Origin: Akkermansia muciniphila
GTDB taxonomy: Bacteria; Verrucomicrobiota; Verrucomicrobiia; Verrucomicrobiales; Akkermansiaceae
Assembly (NCBI GenBank): GCA_945874895.1
Contig: CAMCIC010000014.1
Coordinates: forward strand, 1-64,000
Length of the DNA: 64,000 nucleotides
Direction: 5' to 3'
The position numbers and the translations under genes are program-made. The notes beneath the pieces were generated by a model. It was not told the DNA's origin, did no database searches, and saw only the letters and a list, made by a program, of their open reading frames with translations. Numbering within the stretch: position 1 is the first letter of the stretch; each line of letters opens with the position of its first letter. Below, piece by piece: positions 47,216 through 57,024 of the stretch.

Positions 47216-48655
47216 ATGAAATTTCTGTTCGCATCCTTACTGACTCTCGGAGCCCTTCATGCGGCTCCCCTTCAATCCGATTACTATCTGCGCGAGGAAA
47301 TCCCTTTGCCGCCTGGCGAAGTGATGGAAATCGGTTCGGTGGCCCTGCTGCCTGGGCAGAAAGTGGCCGTGTCAACACGACGTGGCGACATCTGGATTTG
47401 CGATGGAGCATACGGCGCAGATCTAACGAAAGTGACCTGGAAAAAATTCGCCCAAGGTCAGCACGAGCCATTCGGCATGTTCTGGAAAGACGGATGGTTG
47501 TGGATGACGCAGCGCCCCGAAGTCAGTCGCATCAAGGACACCGATGGCGATGGTCTCGCGGATGCTTTTGAAACGGTATGCTCGGAGTGGGGCATCAACG
47601 GCGACTACCACGAATACGCCTTTGGCACTGAGCCCGATCTGGAAGGAAACATCTGGGTCACTCTCTGTCTCACCGGTTCTGGTTCGGCCAAGTCGAACTG
47701 GCGTGGTTGGTGCGTGCGTGTCACTCCAGACGGAAAAATGATTCCCACCTGCTCGGGCATCCGATCTCCTGGCGGTATGGGTTTCAATGCCAAAGGGGAT
47801 GTTTTTTATTGCGACAACCAAGGCCTGTGGAACGGATCGTCATCGGTCAAGTGGCTGAAGCCTGGCTCGTTTCAAGGGAATCCTACCGGCAATGCCTATC
47901 ACAAGTTGGCCAATCTTCCTGCCCCTCCTGAACCCGTTTCAGGATCCCGTGTGGAAACTGAGAGAGCAAAGTTTCCCACCTACATTCCGCCCGCTGTCGT
48001 ATTGCCTCATGGCAAGGTGGGTCAATCGCCCACTGGCATCGTCTCTGATACCACCAATGGAAAGTTCGGACCGTGGAAAGACCAGTTGTATGTCGCGGAA
48101 CAATGCCACTCCCAAATCCAACGCGTCTGTTTGGAACAAATCAATGGCATCTATCAAGGAGCAGTGTTTCATTTTCTGGAGGGGTTTGAAGCCGGACTGA
48201 TCCCCCTGCGACTCGATCCCAGCGGCATCATTTTCACCGGTGGTTCGAATCGAGGTTGGGCATCGCGGGGCAGCAAGCGCTTTACCTTTGAGCGGGTGCG
48301 CTGGTCGGGCAAGACACCTTTTGAAATGCTAACGATGTATGCCACGCCTGATGGTTTTGAAATCACCTTCACTGAACCTGTCGATCAAAAGTCGGCAGCG
48401 GATGTGAAGAACTACACGATGGCGGCATGGACTTACATTTTGCAATCGAGCTACGGCAGTCCTGAGGTGGATAAAGTTACGCCTGTGATCAAGTCGGCCA
48501 AGGTTTCGGCCGATGGGAAAAAAGTTCGTTTGCAAGTCGAAGGTCGTGTCAAAGGTCATGTGCACCACCTGCAACTGAGCAACATTCATGCCGCGAGCGG
48601 AGCGCAACTCTGGCATCCACAGGCGTTCTATACTCTGAACGAAATCCCACACTGA
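47216..48655 (+). CDS. Secreted PVC-type sorbosone-dehydrogenase-like beta-propeller protein
   Basis: YYLREEIPLPPGEVMEIGSVALLPGQKVAVSTRRGDIWICDGA; IKDTDGDGLADAFETVCSEWGINGDYHEYAFG. Confidence 0.8.
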   Translation: MKFLFASLLTLGALHAAPLQSDYYLREEIPLPPGEVMEIGSVALLPGQKVAVSTRRGDIWICDGAYGADLTKVTWKKFAQGQHEPFGMFWKDGWLWMTQRPEVSRIKDTDGDGLADAFETVCSEWGINGDYHEYAFGTEPDLEGNIWVTLCLTGSGSAKSNWRGWCVRVTPDGKMIPTCSGIRSPGGMGFNAKGDVFYCDNQGLWNGSSSVKWLKPGSFQGNPTGNAYHKLANLPAPPEPVSGSRVETERAKFPTYIPPAVVLPHGKVGQSPTGIVSDTTNGKFGPWKDQLYVAEQCHSQIQRVCLEQINGIYQGAVFHFLEGFEAGLIPLRLDPSGIIFTGGSNRGWASRGSKRFTFERVRWSGKTPFEMLTMYATPDGFEITFTEPVDQKSAADVKNYTMAAWTYILQSSYGSPEVDKVTPVIKSAKVSADGKKVRLQVEGRVKGHVHHLQLSNIHAASGAQLWHPQAFYTLNEIPH

Positions 48656-48751
48656 TGCGATCAGCCTGATTTTTCCGCGTGAAAGGATTCTGAAGTGGAT
48701 TTTTTCGACTCAGGATTGAAGCGGGGGGGAATTGCGGCTAATCTTACTGCG

Positions 48752-49909
48752 ATGTATCTCGATGCAAACGCGACGAGTCCTCTAGCGGAGGAAGTGTGGG
48801 AGGCCATGATGCCATGGTGGCGTGATGGATTTCACAATCCTTCCAGCGTTCATACGGGTGGCAAAAAAGCACGTGCGGCACTCGAACAGGCTCGCGGTCA
48901 GGTAGCGGACTTGATCGGGGCACAGGAAGACGAGATTGTGTTCACCAGCGGCGGCACCGAGTCCATCAATGCCCTGTTGCGCAGTTGGGATGGCCTCGGC
49001 GCGGAAGGGCATTTTCTCACCACGGCAGTAGAGCACAGCGCTGTTTTACGCAGTGGCGAGGCACTGTCGCGGCTGATGCTGGCTTGCGGAGTGAATGAGG
49101 TGGGAGCACTGGACTTGTCGACTTGGCAGCAGCACTTATCCAGTGCGGCCTTTGCCTCTGCCATGGCAGTGAATAACGAAACGGGGGTGATCATGGATTG
49201 GCAACAAGCATCCACACTCGCGCAGCAGTATGGCGTTCCCTTTTTTTGTGACGCTGTGCAAGCGTTGGGAAAAATTCCCTTCTCGGTGCAAGAGGGCGCG
49301 GTCGATGCAATGGCTCTCTCCGCGCACAAGTTCCATGGCCCCAAAGGCGTGGGGGCTCTCTACGTTCGGCGCGGCACGAGATTTGCACCTCTGCTCCATG
49401 GAGGTGGTCAGGAGCGTGGATTGCGCAGCGGCACGGAGGCATTGCCCTTGATCGTGGGCATGGGCGCTGCGGCAGTTCTCGCGAAAGGCCGGTTAAGTGA
49501 GGGGACGATGGCGAACGTCTCACGGATGCGAGATGCCTTCGAACAAGCGGTTCTGGCTGGTGTGATGGGTGTGCGTGTCAACGGCGATCCATCATCGCGA
49601 GTGCCCAATACCAGTCATCTTTCGTTCGATCAATGCGAGGCAGCAGGATTGCTTATCCTGTTGGATGAAAAGGGCGTGGCCTGCTCGGCCGGATCGGCCT
49701 GCATGTCGGGCAAGCAGCATCCCTCGCACGTGCAGAAGGCGATGGGATTTTCCGATGCTCGTGCGAAAAGCAGCCTGCGCTTTAGTTTAAGCGCCCAAAA
49801 CACCATGGAGGAAGCCATGCAAGCGGCGGCCATGGTTTGCCAAGCGGTCAAAAAATTGCGCAGTGTACAAGGCGATGGTGTCGGCCCTGTGGTCATTTAC
49901 ACGCCCTGA
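48752..49909 (+). CDS. Cysteine desulfurase (NifS/IscS-like)
   Basis: MYLDANATSPLAEEV; FTSGGTESINALL; SAHKFHGPKGVGALYVRRG; GGGQERGLRSGTEALPLIVGMG; CSAGSACMSGKQHPSHV. Confidence 0.92.
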   Translation: MYLDANATSPLAEEVWEAMMPWWRDGFHNPSSVHTGGKKARAALEQARGQVADLIGAQEDEIVFTSGGTESINALLRSWDGLGAEGHFLTTAVEHSAVLRSGEALSRLMLACGVNEVGALDLSTWQQHLSSAAFASAMAVNNETGVIMDWQQASTLAQQYGVPFFCDAVQALGKIPFSVQEGAVDAMALSAHKFHGPKGVGALYVRRGTRFAPLLHGGGQERGLRSGTEALPLIVGMGAAAVLAKGRLSEGTMANVSRMRDAFEQAVLAGVMGVRVNGDPSSRVPNTSHLSFDQCEAAGLLILLDEKGVACSAGSACMSGKQHPSHVQKAMGFSDARAKSSLRFSLSAQNTMEEAMQAAAMVCQAVKKLRSVQGDGVGPVVIYTP

Positions 49910-49959
49910 ACATTGACTTTGGCATTGCGATTTTTGTCTGATCCTTGCATGATGCGACC

Positions 49960-52308
49960 ATGAAATTGAACGAACAGGCGGTATTGCGCTTCATGACCGC
50001 CAAGGAATATCGCCCCATGGATTCTTCCGAACTGGCGAGGGCGATGGAGATTCATTCGAACGACCGTGCGGCACTGCGCAACATTCTGCACAAACTGGCC
50101 TCGGCAGGGAAAATTGCTCAGGGAAAAAAATCCCGCTACGAGCTGGTAAAAGCGACTGTATCGACAAAAACGCCTCATCAATTGGTGGGAACCATTCGTT
50201 TTGCACCTAAGGGATTTGCCTGGGTCTATGCCGATCTCTCTGCGCCGGAAAACAAGGATTGGGACTTTACGCAGTTCGATCGCTTTCGCGCCGAGCAACG
50301 CGATTGCGGCACGGCACTCGATGGCGATCGCGTTTTGGTGCAGGTGCTGCAGACACCCAAGTTTTCACGCCCACGCGGACGATTCAGCGAGTCTGAGTTG
50401 GAAGAAGTGGCGCCCAAGGTGCGAGTGGAGCAGGTGATCTCGCGCCGCAGCGGCAAGGTGGTGGGGATTTTCCGGCGCAAGGCAAAATTTAGTTGGGTCG
50501 ATGTCGATGATGTGGCTCTCAAAGGTGCCGTGGACCTCAGTGTGGATACCACCGCGCAGAACGGTCAGTTGGTGGTGCTGGAGTTGGAGCGCTGGGATCA
50601 GGCGAACAAGGCTCCGAAGGGACGAGTCGTTGAAGTGTTGGGCTGGCCCGGCGACCCAGGAGTGGATATCTTGGCGGTGATCCATCGCAATGGTCTGCGC
50701 ACCGCGTTTGCGGATTCCGTGATGGCCGAGGCCCACGCGACAGCAGAAACGATTTCGTCAGAGGAAATGAAACGACGCGAGGACTGGCGCGATCGCCTCG
50801 TGATGACCATCGACCCTGCCGATGCGAAAGACCACGATGATGCCATTTGGGTCGAGCGCATTTCCTCTGGTTGGCGTCTTGCCGTGCACATCGCCGATGT
50901 ATCCCATTACGTCAAACCAGGTAGCGCCATGGATGGCGAGGCCCAGAAACGTGGAAACTCGACGTATCTTGTCGATCGCGTTCTGCCCATGTTACCCCCA
51001 GAACTGAGCAATGGCATCTGCTCGCTTAAGCCAGATGTCGATCGCCTCACCAAATGCGCGCTGATGGAGATCGATCACAGCGGTCGCATCGCGAAGTCGG
51101 AATTTTTCGATGCTGTGATTCACAGCCGAGCCAAGCTTTCCTACGAGGAGGCTCAGACCATGCTTGATGGTGATGACAGTGGTGACGCGGCGTTCACGGC
51201 AATGGTGAGAGAGGCGTGGAAGATGGCATCGCGCATGCGCGAGCTGCGTTTCAAGATGGGCTCGCTCGACCTTGAGTTTCCGGAGTTCCGTGTTATTCTC
51301 GATGACAAAGGCCAAGCCTGTGAGGTCCGCGAGGTGATTCATACCAGCAGTCACCAACTCATCGAGGAATGCATGCTTGCTGCCAATGACGCTGTCGCTC
51401 TGGCCTTGAAGCGCAAACAAAAACCGGTGGTGCACCGCGTCCACGAGGATCCAGACTTCGAGAAACTTCATTCCTTCGCCGAGACCGCGCGTTCCTTCGG
51501 CTACCAAGTCGGCGATCTCAGCAATCGCGCCCATGTTCAACAATTGTTGGATGCCGCCAAGGGCAATCCCGATGAACACGTGATTAAACTCGGATTGCTC
51601 AAAAGTCTGAAACGCGCGCAGTATGATGTCGATCCATTAGGCCATTACGGCTTGGCGAAGACGGACTACTGCCATTTCACCAGTCCGATCCGTCGTTATG
51701 CCGATCTCATCGTGCATCGCGCCCTGCAACCGCTGTTGCGCAATGCCCCGAAGGTCTGCGACCGCACACCGCCACAGCGCGAGTTGATCGAGATCGCTCA
51801 ACACATTTCCACCACTGAGCGCACCTCGGCGGGTGCGGAGAGCGAGACGAAACAACTCAAACTCATGGAGTGGTTGGCGAAGGCAGGGGAGATGAAAGAC
51901 GCTCCTACCTTCGAGGGCATGATCACCGAAGTGAGACCGATGGGCTTGTTTGTCGAGGCAATCGCCATTGGCATGAAAGGCGTAGTCAAACGTGAGGATC
52001 TGCCGCCTGGTGATTGGTATTTCGATGCGGCGCGCCTGCGTTTCAACAGTCGCAGTGGCCAAGAGTTTCGCGCCGGTCAAGCCGTGCCGCTGCGTGTGGG
52101 TAAGGTGGATTTCGCGAGGAAATTCGTGGATTTCACCATTGCTGGAGAAACACGCGAACCGCGTGGCATGAGCGAACGATCGGGCAAAAAAGGCGCTAGC
52201 AAAAAGGGGAATCGCAAAAAAGAATCGCCACGCCCTGCTGCAAAAAAATCAGCAAAAAGCGAAGCTCCTCCATCACAGAAACCTGCGAGAAATCGTCGCA
52301 GGCGCTGA
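49960..52308 (+). CDS. rnr: Ribonuclease R
   Basis: RLVMTIDPADAKDHDDAIWVERISSGWRLAVHIADVSHYV; DRVLPMLPPELSNGICSLKPDVDRL; YCHFTSPIRRYADLIVHRAL; S1 domain and Lys-rich C-terminal tail. Confidence 0.95.
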   Translation: MKLNEQAVLRFMTAKEYRPMDSSELARAMEIHSNDRAALRNILHKLASAGKIAQGKKSRYELVKATVSTKTPHQLVGTIRFAPKGFAWVYADLSAPENKDWDFTQFDRFRAEQRDCGTALDGDRVLVQVLQTPKFSRPRGRFSESELEEVAPKVRVEQVISRRSGKVVGIFRRKAKFSWVDVDDVALKGAVDLSVDTTAQNGQLVVLELERWDQANKAPKGRVVEVLGWPGDPGVDILAVIHRNGLRTAFADSVMAEAHATAETISSEEMKRREDWRDRLVMTIDPADAKDHDDAIWVERISSGWRLAVHIADVSHYVKPGSAMDGEAQKRGNSTYLVDRVLPMLPPELSNGICSLKPDVDRLTKCALMEIDHSGRIAKSEFFDAVIHSRAKLSYEEAQTMLDGDDSGDAAFTAMVREAWKMASRMRELRFKMGSLDLEFPEFRVILDDKGQACEVREVIHTSSHQLIEECMLAANDAVALALKRKQKPVVHRVHEDPDFEKLHSFAETARSFGYQVGDLSNRAHVQQLLDAAKGNPDEHVIKLGLLKSLKRAQYDVDPLGHYGLAKTDYCHFTSPIRRYADLIVHRALQPLLRNAPKVCDRTPPQRELIEIAQHISTTERTSAGAESETKQLKLMEWLAKAGEMKDAPTFEGMITEVRPMGLFVEAIAIGMKGVVKREDLPPGDWYFDAARLRFNSRSGQEFRAGQAVPLRVGKVDFARKFVDFTIAGETREPRGMSERSGKKGASKKGNRKKESPRPAAKKSAKSEAPPSQKPARNRRRR

Positions 52309-52367
52309 GGGTTGAGGTGTTTTGCGACGTGCGATTATGGATGATGGCAGAGACATGCTTACGAACT

Positions 52368-53291
52368 CTACCATAACATTGCCTCGGCGAGACAACGGAA
52401 GACAGTGGCTCGGGACACCTTGATGCGCTGCTGCATTTGGGGCCACGTGGCTTGCTCTATGGCTTCAATGGTCTCCAGTGCCAACAGAGCGGGCAAAGCG
52501 GTGGCACAACGCAATCGTCTGCCGTGCAAGGCGCGGGCATACGCCATGCCTTCATGCACCCAAACTTTCGCTCGTGCCAGCCAGCGATCTTGGGCATGCA
52601 GGTAGGCATCTTCGTCGCACAAATCCCGAGTTCCGGGCAGATAGAAGCGTCCATGCACCATGTCTTCCGGTCGATCGCGCAGGATATTGACGAGTTGGAG
52701 GGCGCAGCCAAAGTGGCGCCCCCAGCGCACCATGGTTTCCATGCCTTCGTCGCTGAATCTCTCGCCTTCACCGAGAAAACCGAGTTTGGTCCAAAATTCT
52801 CCCACCGATCCCGCCACGCGTTGGCAGTAGTCGATGAGCTCGGCATCATTCGCCAATTCCATACGACAACCATCATGGGCATTAGCAAAACGGAGCAAAT
52901 CAAGTCGTTGCCCGGAAATGATTTCATCCAACACTTCGTGCACCAACCATCGCTCCGCATCGGTCAGTTTTTCCAACCATCCCAGATGCTCCTGAACGTG
53001 GGTCATGAGAATTTTTTCACCATCATTGCATTGTTCTAATAAATCGTTTGGTGTGGAAAAAACGATGGTTCCTTGAATCGCGCGATGAAATTGTTCAAGG
53101 CACTGCAACCGAGCGTTGATATCCCAGTGCGGAGTATCCGCGATGGTGTCGCTGCTACGTGCCAGCAGATAAGCAAGTCCCGCTGCATCCCGCATGCTGG
53201 TAGGCAGCAGTCGCAGGCTCAGGTAAAACGAGCGCGAGACTCCCTTGAGAATCGTAGTGCCCGCGATGGATTGGGAAAACTTATCGGCCAT
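52368..53291 (-). CDS. Squalene/phytoene synthase family protein
   Basis: SRSFYLSLRLLPTSMRDAAGLAYLLARSSDTIADT (DxxxD-type); ALQLVNILRDRPEDMVHGRFYLP. Confidence 0.9.
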   Translation of the reverse strand: MADKFSQSIAGTTILKGVSRSFYLSLRLLPTSMRDAAGLAYLLARSSDTIADTPHWDINARLQCLEQFHRAIQGTIVFSTPNDLLEQCNDGEKILMTHVQEHLGWLEKLTDAERWLVHEVLDEIISGQRLDLLRFANAHDGCRMELANDAELIDYCQRVAGSVGEFWTKLGFLGEGERFSDEGMETMVRWGRHFGCALQLVNILRDRPEDMVHGRFYLPGTRDLCDEDAYLHAQDRWLARAKVWVHEGMAYARALHGRRLRCATALPALLALETIEAIEQATWPQMQQRIKVSRATVFRCLAEAMLW

Positions 53292-53295
53292 GCGG

Positions 53296-54162
53296 TCAGG
53301 TCCAGGAGGCGTGCAGGAGTTCGCGTAGGCGATCAACATCGGTCGCCGAGGTCTTGGCTACAAATCCGCGCGGGTGAGCGAAGTGAACGTCCTCGTGATG
53401 TTCGATCAAGGTGAAGTTCAGTCGCGGATGGTCGTTGTGACGGCTGAGTCCGTAGCCCTGTCCGCGGCGGTCGGGATAGATCATCGCCACGATTTCTTCG
53501 TCCTTGCCGATGCTGCGAAGGTAGCGGCTCATGGCGCCGGACGGATCATCGATGGAGGCATCCATGCGCGGCAGGAATACGGCGTGAAAGTTTTCGCCAT
53601 TTTTTTCCATTTCCCAGAAATGCAAATGTTCTTCCAATACCTGAATGCGCTCGCGCATGGTGCGCAGGTAGTAAAGAAGATCGTTGCCGATGAGTTGCAT
53701 CAATTCCCAAATGAGTTGCCCGGGTTCCAGACGCTGACTTGTAGCAAAGCGGCGGAGAATGGTGACATCGATGGTCGACTGGAGTTTGCTCAGAGTCTCT
53801 CGTTTCACCCCTAACCACTCTGCGGTTTTCACGGGTCCTTTGGTGTCGAACCACTCTGCGGGCTCTAGCCATTCGCAGAACAACCTTGCATCTTCGTAAA
53901 TGCCAAGGTGTTGCATGACCAGACTCAGTGCGCAGATGGGTTCGGCATCGGCGGGGAATTGGTGGTGATCGAAGTTCATCCGCGCCGGATCGTGTTCACC
54001 GCCCACATCGACGACGATGGTCAATGGATCGTTTAAGTCATCGGATGTTGGTTCTCGCCTGACGAGAACCACCTTGTGAACGGCGATCAAAAGACAGCAT
54101 GCGAGGAACTCATCTTTGTGCGCGCTGCCGGGGTGGGTGAGAATTTGTTGAATCATCTGCAA
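53296..54162 (-). CDS. MYG1/UPF0160 family protein (DHH-like hydrolase)
   Basis: LTHPGSAHKDEFLACCLLI...TIVVDVGGEHDPARMNFDHHQF. Confidence 0.72.
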   Translation of the reverse strand: MQMIQQILTHPGSAHKDEFLACCLLIAVHKVVLVRREPTSDDLNDPLTIVVDVGGEHDPARMNFDHHQFPADAEPICALSLVMQHLGIYEDARLFCEWLEPAEWFDTKGPVKTAEWLGVKRETLSKLQSTIDVTILRRFATSQRLEPGQLIWELMQLIGNDLLYYLRTMRERIQVLEEHLHFWEMEKNGENFHAVFLPRMDASIDDPSGAMSRYLRSIGKDEEIVAMIYPDRRGQGYGLSRHNDHPRLNFTLIEHHEDVHFAHPRGFVAKTSATDVDRLRELLHASWT

Positions 54163-54181
54163 CGAGTTTCCACAGCTTTGG

Positions 54182-54583
54182 CTACTTCGTCAATCCGCGT
54201 TCTCTGGCTTCCGCGAAAGGAATGGCCTTCGCCTCGCAGACCTGACGCCATCCTGGAAAATTCCACTTGTTTGGAAAACCCGCGCATTGTGAGGGTTTGA
54301 CCGGATGAATCACGCAGGAGTTGCCGTCCAGCATGATGCACTCGTGATTCTCTTTTTCTAACAAAGAAAGCCCCTGTCTGTTGGTGCGTAGTCTGGTAAA
54401 ACGTGCAAGGAATTCTTCTTCCGTTAGATCGAGAAAAGCGGCGATGCGTGGGACTTCCTCGGTTTCCAAGCGCACGTCACCGGGCCACTTGCAGCAGGCA
54501 GTGCAGCGTTGGCACAGGAAATAGGTATCGGGATCGAGAATGGTCTCACGATTGCCAGGACTGCCATGGGAGATGGGATTCAT
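54182..54583 (-). CDS. YkgJ family cysteine cluster protein
   Basis: YFLCQRCTACCKWPGDVRL...CIMLDGNSCVIHPVKPSQCAGFPNKW. Confidence 0.85.
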   Translation of the reverse strand: MNPISHGSPGNRETILDPDTYFLCQRCTACCKWPGDVRLETEEVPRIAAFLDLTEEEFLARFTRLRTNRQGLSLLEKENHECIMLDGNSCVIHPVKPSQCAGFPNKWNFPGWRQVCEAKAIPFAEARERGLTK

Positions 54584-55314
54584 CAGAGACGCATTTGACG
54601 GTAGTGTGAATCAACTCTAGCCAGAAATGTGCGCCACTTTCGTCCAGGCCTGCCATTTTCCAAGAGAAAATGCGGGCAATTTTTGTTTGGCGGCTTCGCG
54701 CCCCGGCGCGGCCAATGGTAATGAGGCACCACATTGCGCAAGGGGATACCGTGTTTGATCATCAAGTAGGCAGCCAGTTTGGCGGTGCGATCGATGGTGG
54801 CGCCCAGATTGCTGCCGCGGTGTTCGCACATTTCGATGCCGATGCTGTAGCGGTTCCCTGGTCCATCGAAGTCGGCGTGCTCGCCTTGTTCAGTGGTGGG
54901 CATGTGCTGCAGTGCCACCTTATCATCCACTGTGAAATGCCAGATCAAGTATCCGATACGATTGCCGCCCTTGCGTTTGGGTGCGCGGAGAGCGCCGTTT
55001 TTCAAGGCCTGGGAATGTTGCCATGCATTTGCCGTCCAGTTCTGTGTGCTGTGGATGGTGATAAAGCGCGGAGTCATGGGGCGATAGACCTTGCGTCCAT
55101 GTCTGCCGCGGGGCACAAGGTCTTGGCGGAGATTGACACCTCGCATGATCTGCCCCATCGATGCTCCGCCGGAAATGGGAGCGGATCCTGATGCCCAACT
55201 CACCGCTTGATCGGGACCGCCGCCGATGGGGGAGATGGGTGCACAACAGACGCCGATGATCACGAGCATCAGCAAGCAGACAGGCAGTGCAAGAACCTTT
55301 GCTTTCACCACCAA
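54583..55314 (-). CDS. N-acetylmuramoyl-L-alanine amidase (Amidase_2 family)
   Basis: TPRFITIHSTQNW; IGYLIWHFTVDDKVALQHMPTTEQGEHAD; IGIEMCEHRG; VVPHYHWPRRGAKPPNKNCPHFLLEN. Confidence 0.85.
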   Translation of the reverse strand: MVVKAKVLALPVCLLMLVIIGVCCAPISPIGGGPDQAVSWASGSAPISGGASMGQIMRGVNLRQDLVPRGRHGRKVYRPMTPRFITIHSTQNWTANAWQHSQALKNGALRAPKRKGGNRIGYLIWHFTVDDKVALQHMPTTEQGEHADFDGPGNRYSIGIEMCEHRGSNLGATIDRTAKLAAYLMIKHGIPLRNVVPHYHWPRRGAKPPNKNCPHFLLENGRPGRKWRTFLARVDSHYRQMRL

Positions 55315-55385
55315 GAGAGTAGCTTGATTCGCTTTGATGAAAAGAGAAATCGGAGATTCTCCCGTGCTGCTGGCTGAGCGATCGG

Positions 55386-55841
55386 TTAGAGGTATCTCGA
55401 GACAGCCGAGTGGAAATGGCTAGCGCCATCGCCGCCGAGAGCTCGGTCGATGTCCTCTAGCCTTTGAATGAGATCACGCACGAGGTGGCGAGGCGTCTGT
55501 CCGCCCGCAGCATCGCAAAAATGCGTGCGACAGCCGAAGGGTCGTGATTCGTAAATCTGACACAATCCGTTTTTTAAAAAAGGGCACGCGCCATCTGATG
55601 AGGCGGGCATGTTCTTTCTCCCGCTGGCCCGCCACGCATGTGCTGCGAGCAGAGCCTCACCGCGGGTGAGGTAGGGAGTTTTTCCCGTCAGTTGGAAACG
55701 ACAGCAAGTCGATCGTCCGATGCAGTTGCCCTGCAACGGTCGAGCGGCAAGTTCCTGATAGATTTCTCGAACCTGGGGCATCCATGTCTGGGGGTCCGGC
55801 TCATTTTTGCCAGTAGCGGAGCGCGATGGTTTCTTGGACAT
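55386..55841 (-). CDS. YkgJ family cysteine cluster protein
   Basis: NCIGRSTCCRFQLTGKTPYL...ACPFLKNGLCQIYESRPFGCRTHFCD; start placed at MSKKPSRS. Confidence 0.8.
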   Translation of the reverse strand: MSKKPSRSATGKNEPDPQTWMPQVREIYQELAARPLQGNCIGRSTCCRFQLTGKTPYLTRGEALLAAHAWRASGRKNMPASSDGACPFLKNGLCQIYESRPFGCRTHFCDAAGGQTPRHLVRDLIQRLEDIDRALGGDGASHFHSAVSRYL

Positions 55842-55963
55842 GGGCACGAGTGGATCAGCCCGCATCGTAAGCTTGCGGCTCTCACGCGCAATAGAAATCC
55901 GGTGGTAGCGCGATGTGGATTTTTGCATTGGCATCCGCTGGCAACCCAGTAACCTCGTGGCAC

Positions 55964-57022
55964 ATGACAGGTGAAGCACGGCAGGACTTTGCATTTGCGT
56001 TTTTGAGTATTCTTTTTGAAGGTGCTCCTTTCATTCTGTTAGGAACCCTGATCAGCGGATTCATCGACATTTACATGCCGCCGGGCATGATGGATCGATT
56101 TTTGCCGCGCAACAAAACGCTGGCGGTGATGATGGCAGGTCTCATGGGAGCTGTGTTTCCCGTATGTGAATGTGCGGTTGTCCCTGTGATCCGCCGATTG
56201 GTTCGCAAAGGGTTGCCGGTTTCTTGTGCGCTGACGTATATGCTAGCCGCTCCCATCGTGAATCCCATCACGGCCCTCAGCACATGGAAGGCCTTCACGG
56301 GACCGGTGATGACAGTGCATGGCGAGCCTATGGCAGCCCATGTGGTCATGACGGGAAGTAGGCTGGGTCTAGGCTTTGCAGTGGCTGTTTTGTTCGGCTT
56401 GGTGGTTGCGCGTTTGCCTTTGGCGTGGATCCTGCGCAAACGGCTTGTAGAGGAAATTCACGGCAAACCGGAGCCCGCACTCAGCCACTCGCACGAACAT
56501 TGCTGCGGTCATGGTCATGCTCATGAATCGGACTCCGATGAAAAGCACCATTGTTGCGACCACCATCACGATCACTCTCCTGCTGTTGAGGGCAATCCCC
56601 GCTTGGTCGCGGCTTTCCGCTCGGCGATCAAGGACTTCGTCGATGTGGGCGTGTATTTTTCGATTGGCGTGGCGATCACCGCCCTATTCAATACTGGGAT
56701 TGCTCCCGGCGCGGCATGGTTGGACACGTTGGCCAATCGTCAGGTTCTCGCTCCTTCCGCTCTGATGGTATTGGCCTTCATTCTCAGTCTCTGTAGCACT
56801 TCGGATGCGTTCATCGCTGCGACTTTGGACAAGTTCACCTATGGCGCCAAATTGGCATTCTTGGTGTTTGGTCCCATGCTCGATCTGAAATTGTTGTTTC
56901 TCTATCAGACCGTCCTGCGCCGCAAGTTTATCGCCGGTATGGCTCTCGGGCTCTTCGTGGTGATTGGCGCGGCTGCGATCTATTTTCAATGGTATCTTAA
57001 CAGCCAATCTGCTTTGCCCTGA
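55964..57022 (+). CDS. Permease (SO_0444 / UPF0718-like putative metal efflux transporter) with His/Cys-rich loop
   Basis: FEGAPFILLGTLISGFIDIYMP...GAVFPVCECAVVPVIRRLVRKGLPVSCALTYMLAAPIVNPITALST; loop HSHEHCCGHGHAHESDSDEKHHCCDHHHDHS. Confidence 0.88.
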   Translation: MTGEARQDFAFAFLSILFEGAPFILLGTLISGFIDIYMPPGMMDRFLPRNKTLAVMMAGLMGAVFPVCECAVVPVIRRLVRKGLPVSCALTYMLAAPIVNPITALSTWKAFTGPVMTVHGEPMAAHVVMTGSRLGLGFAVAVLFGLVVARLPLAWILRKRLVEEIHGKPEPALSHSHEHCCGHGHAHESDSDEKHHCCDHHHDHSPAVEGNPRLVAAFRSAIKDFVDVGVYFSIGVAITALFNTGIAPGAAWLDTLANRQVLAPSALMVLAFILSLCSTSDAFIAATLDKFTYGAKLAFLVFGPMLDLKLLFLYQTVLRRKFIAGMALGLFVVIGAAAIYFQWYLNSQSALP

Positions 57023-57024
57023 TC

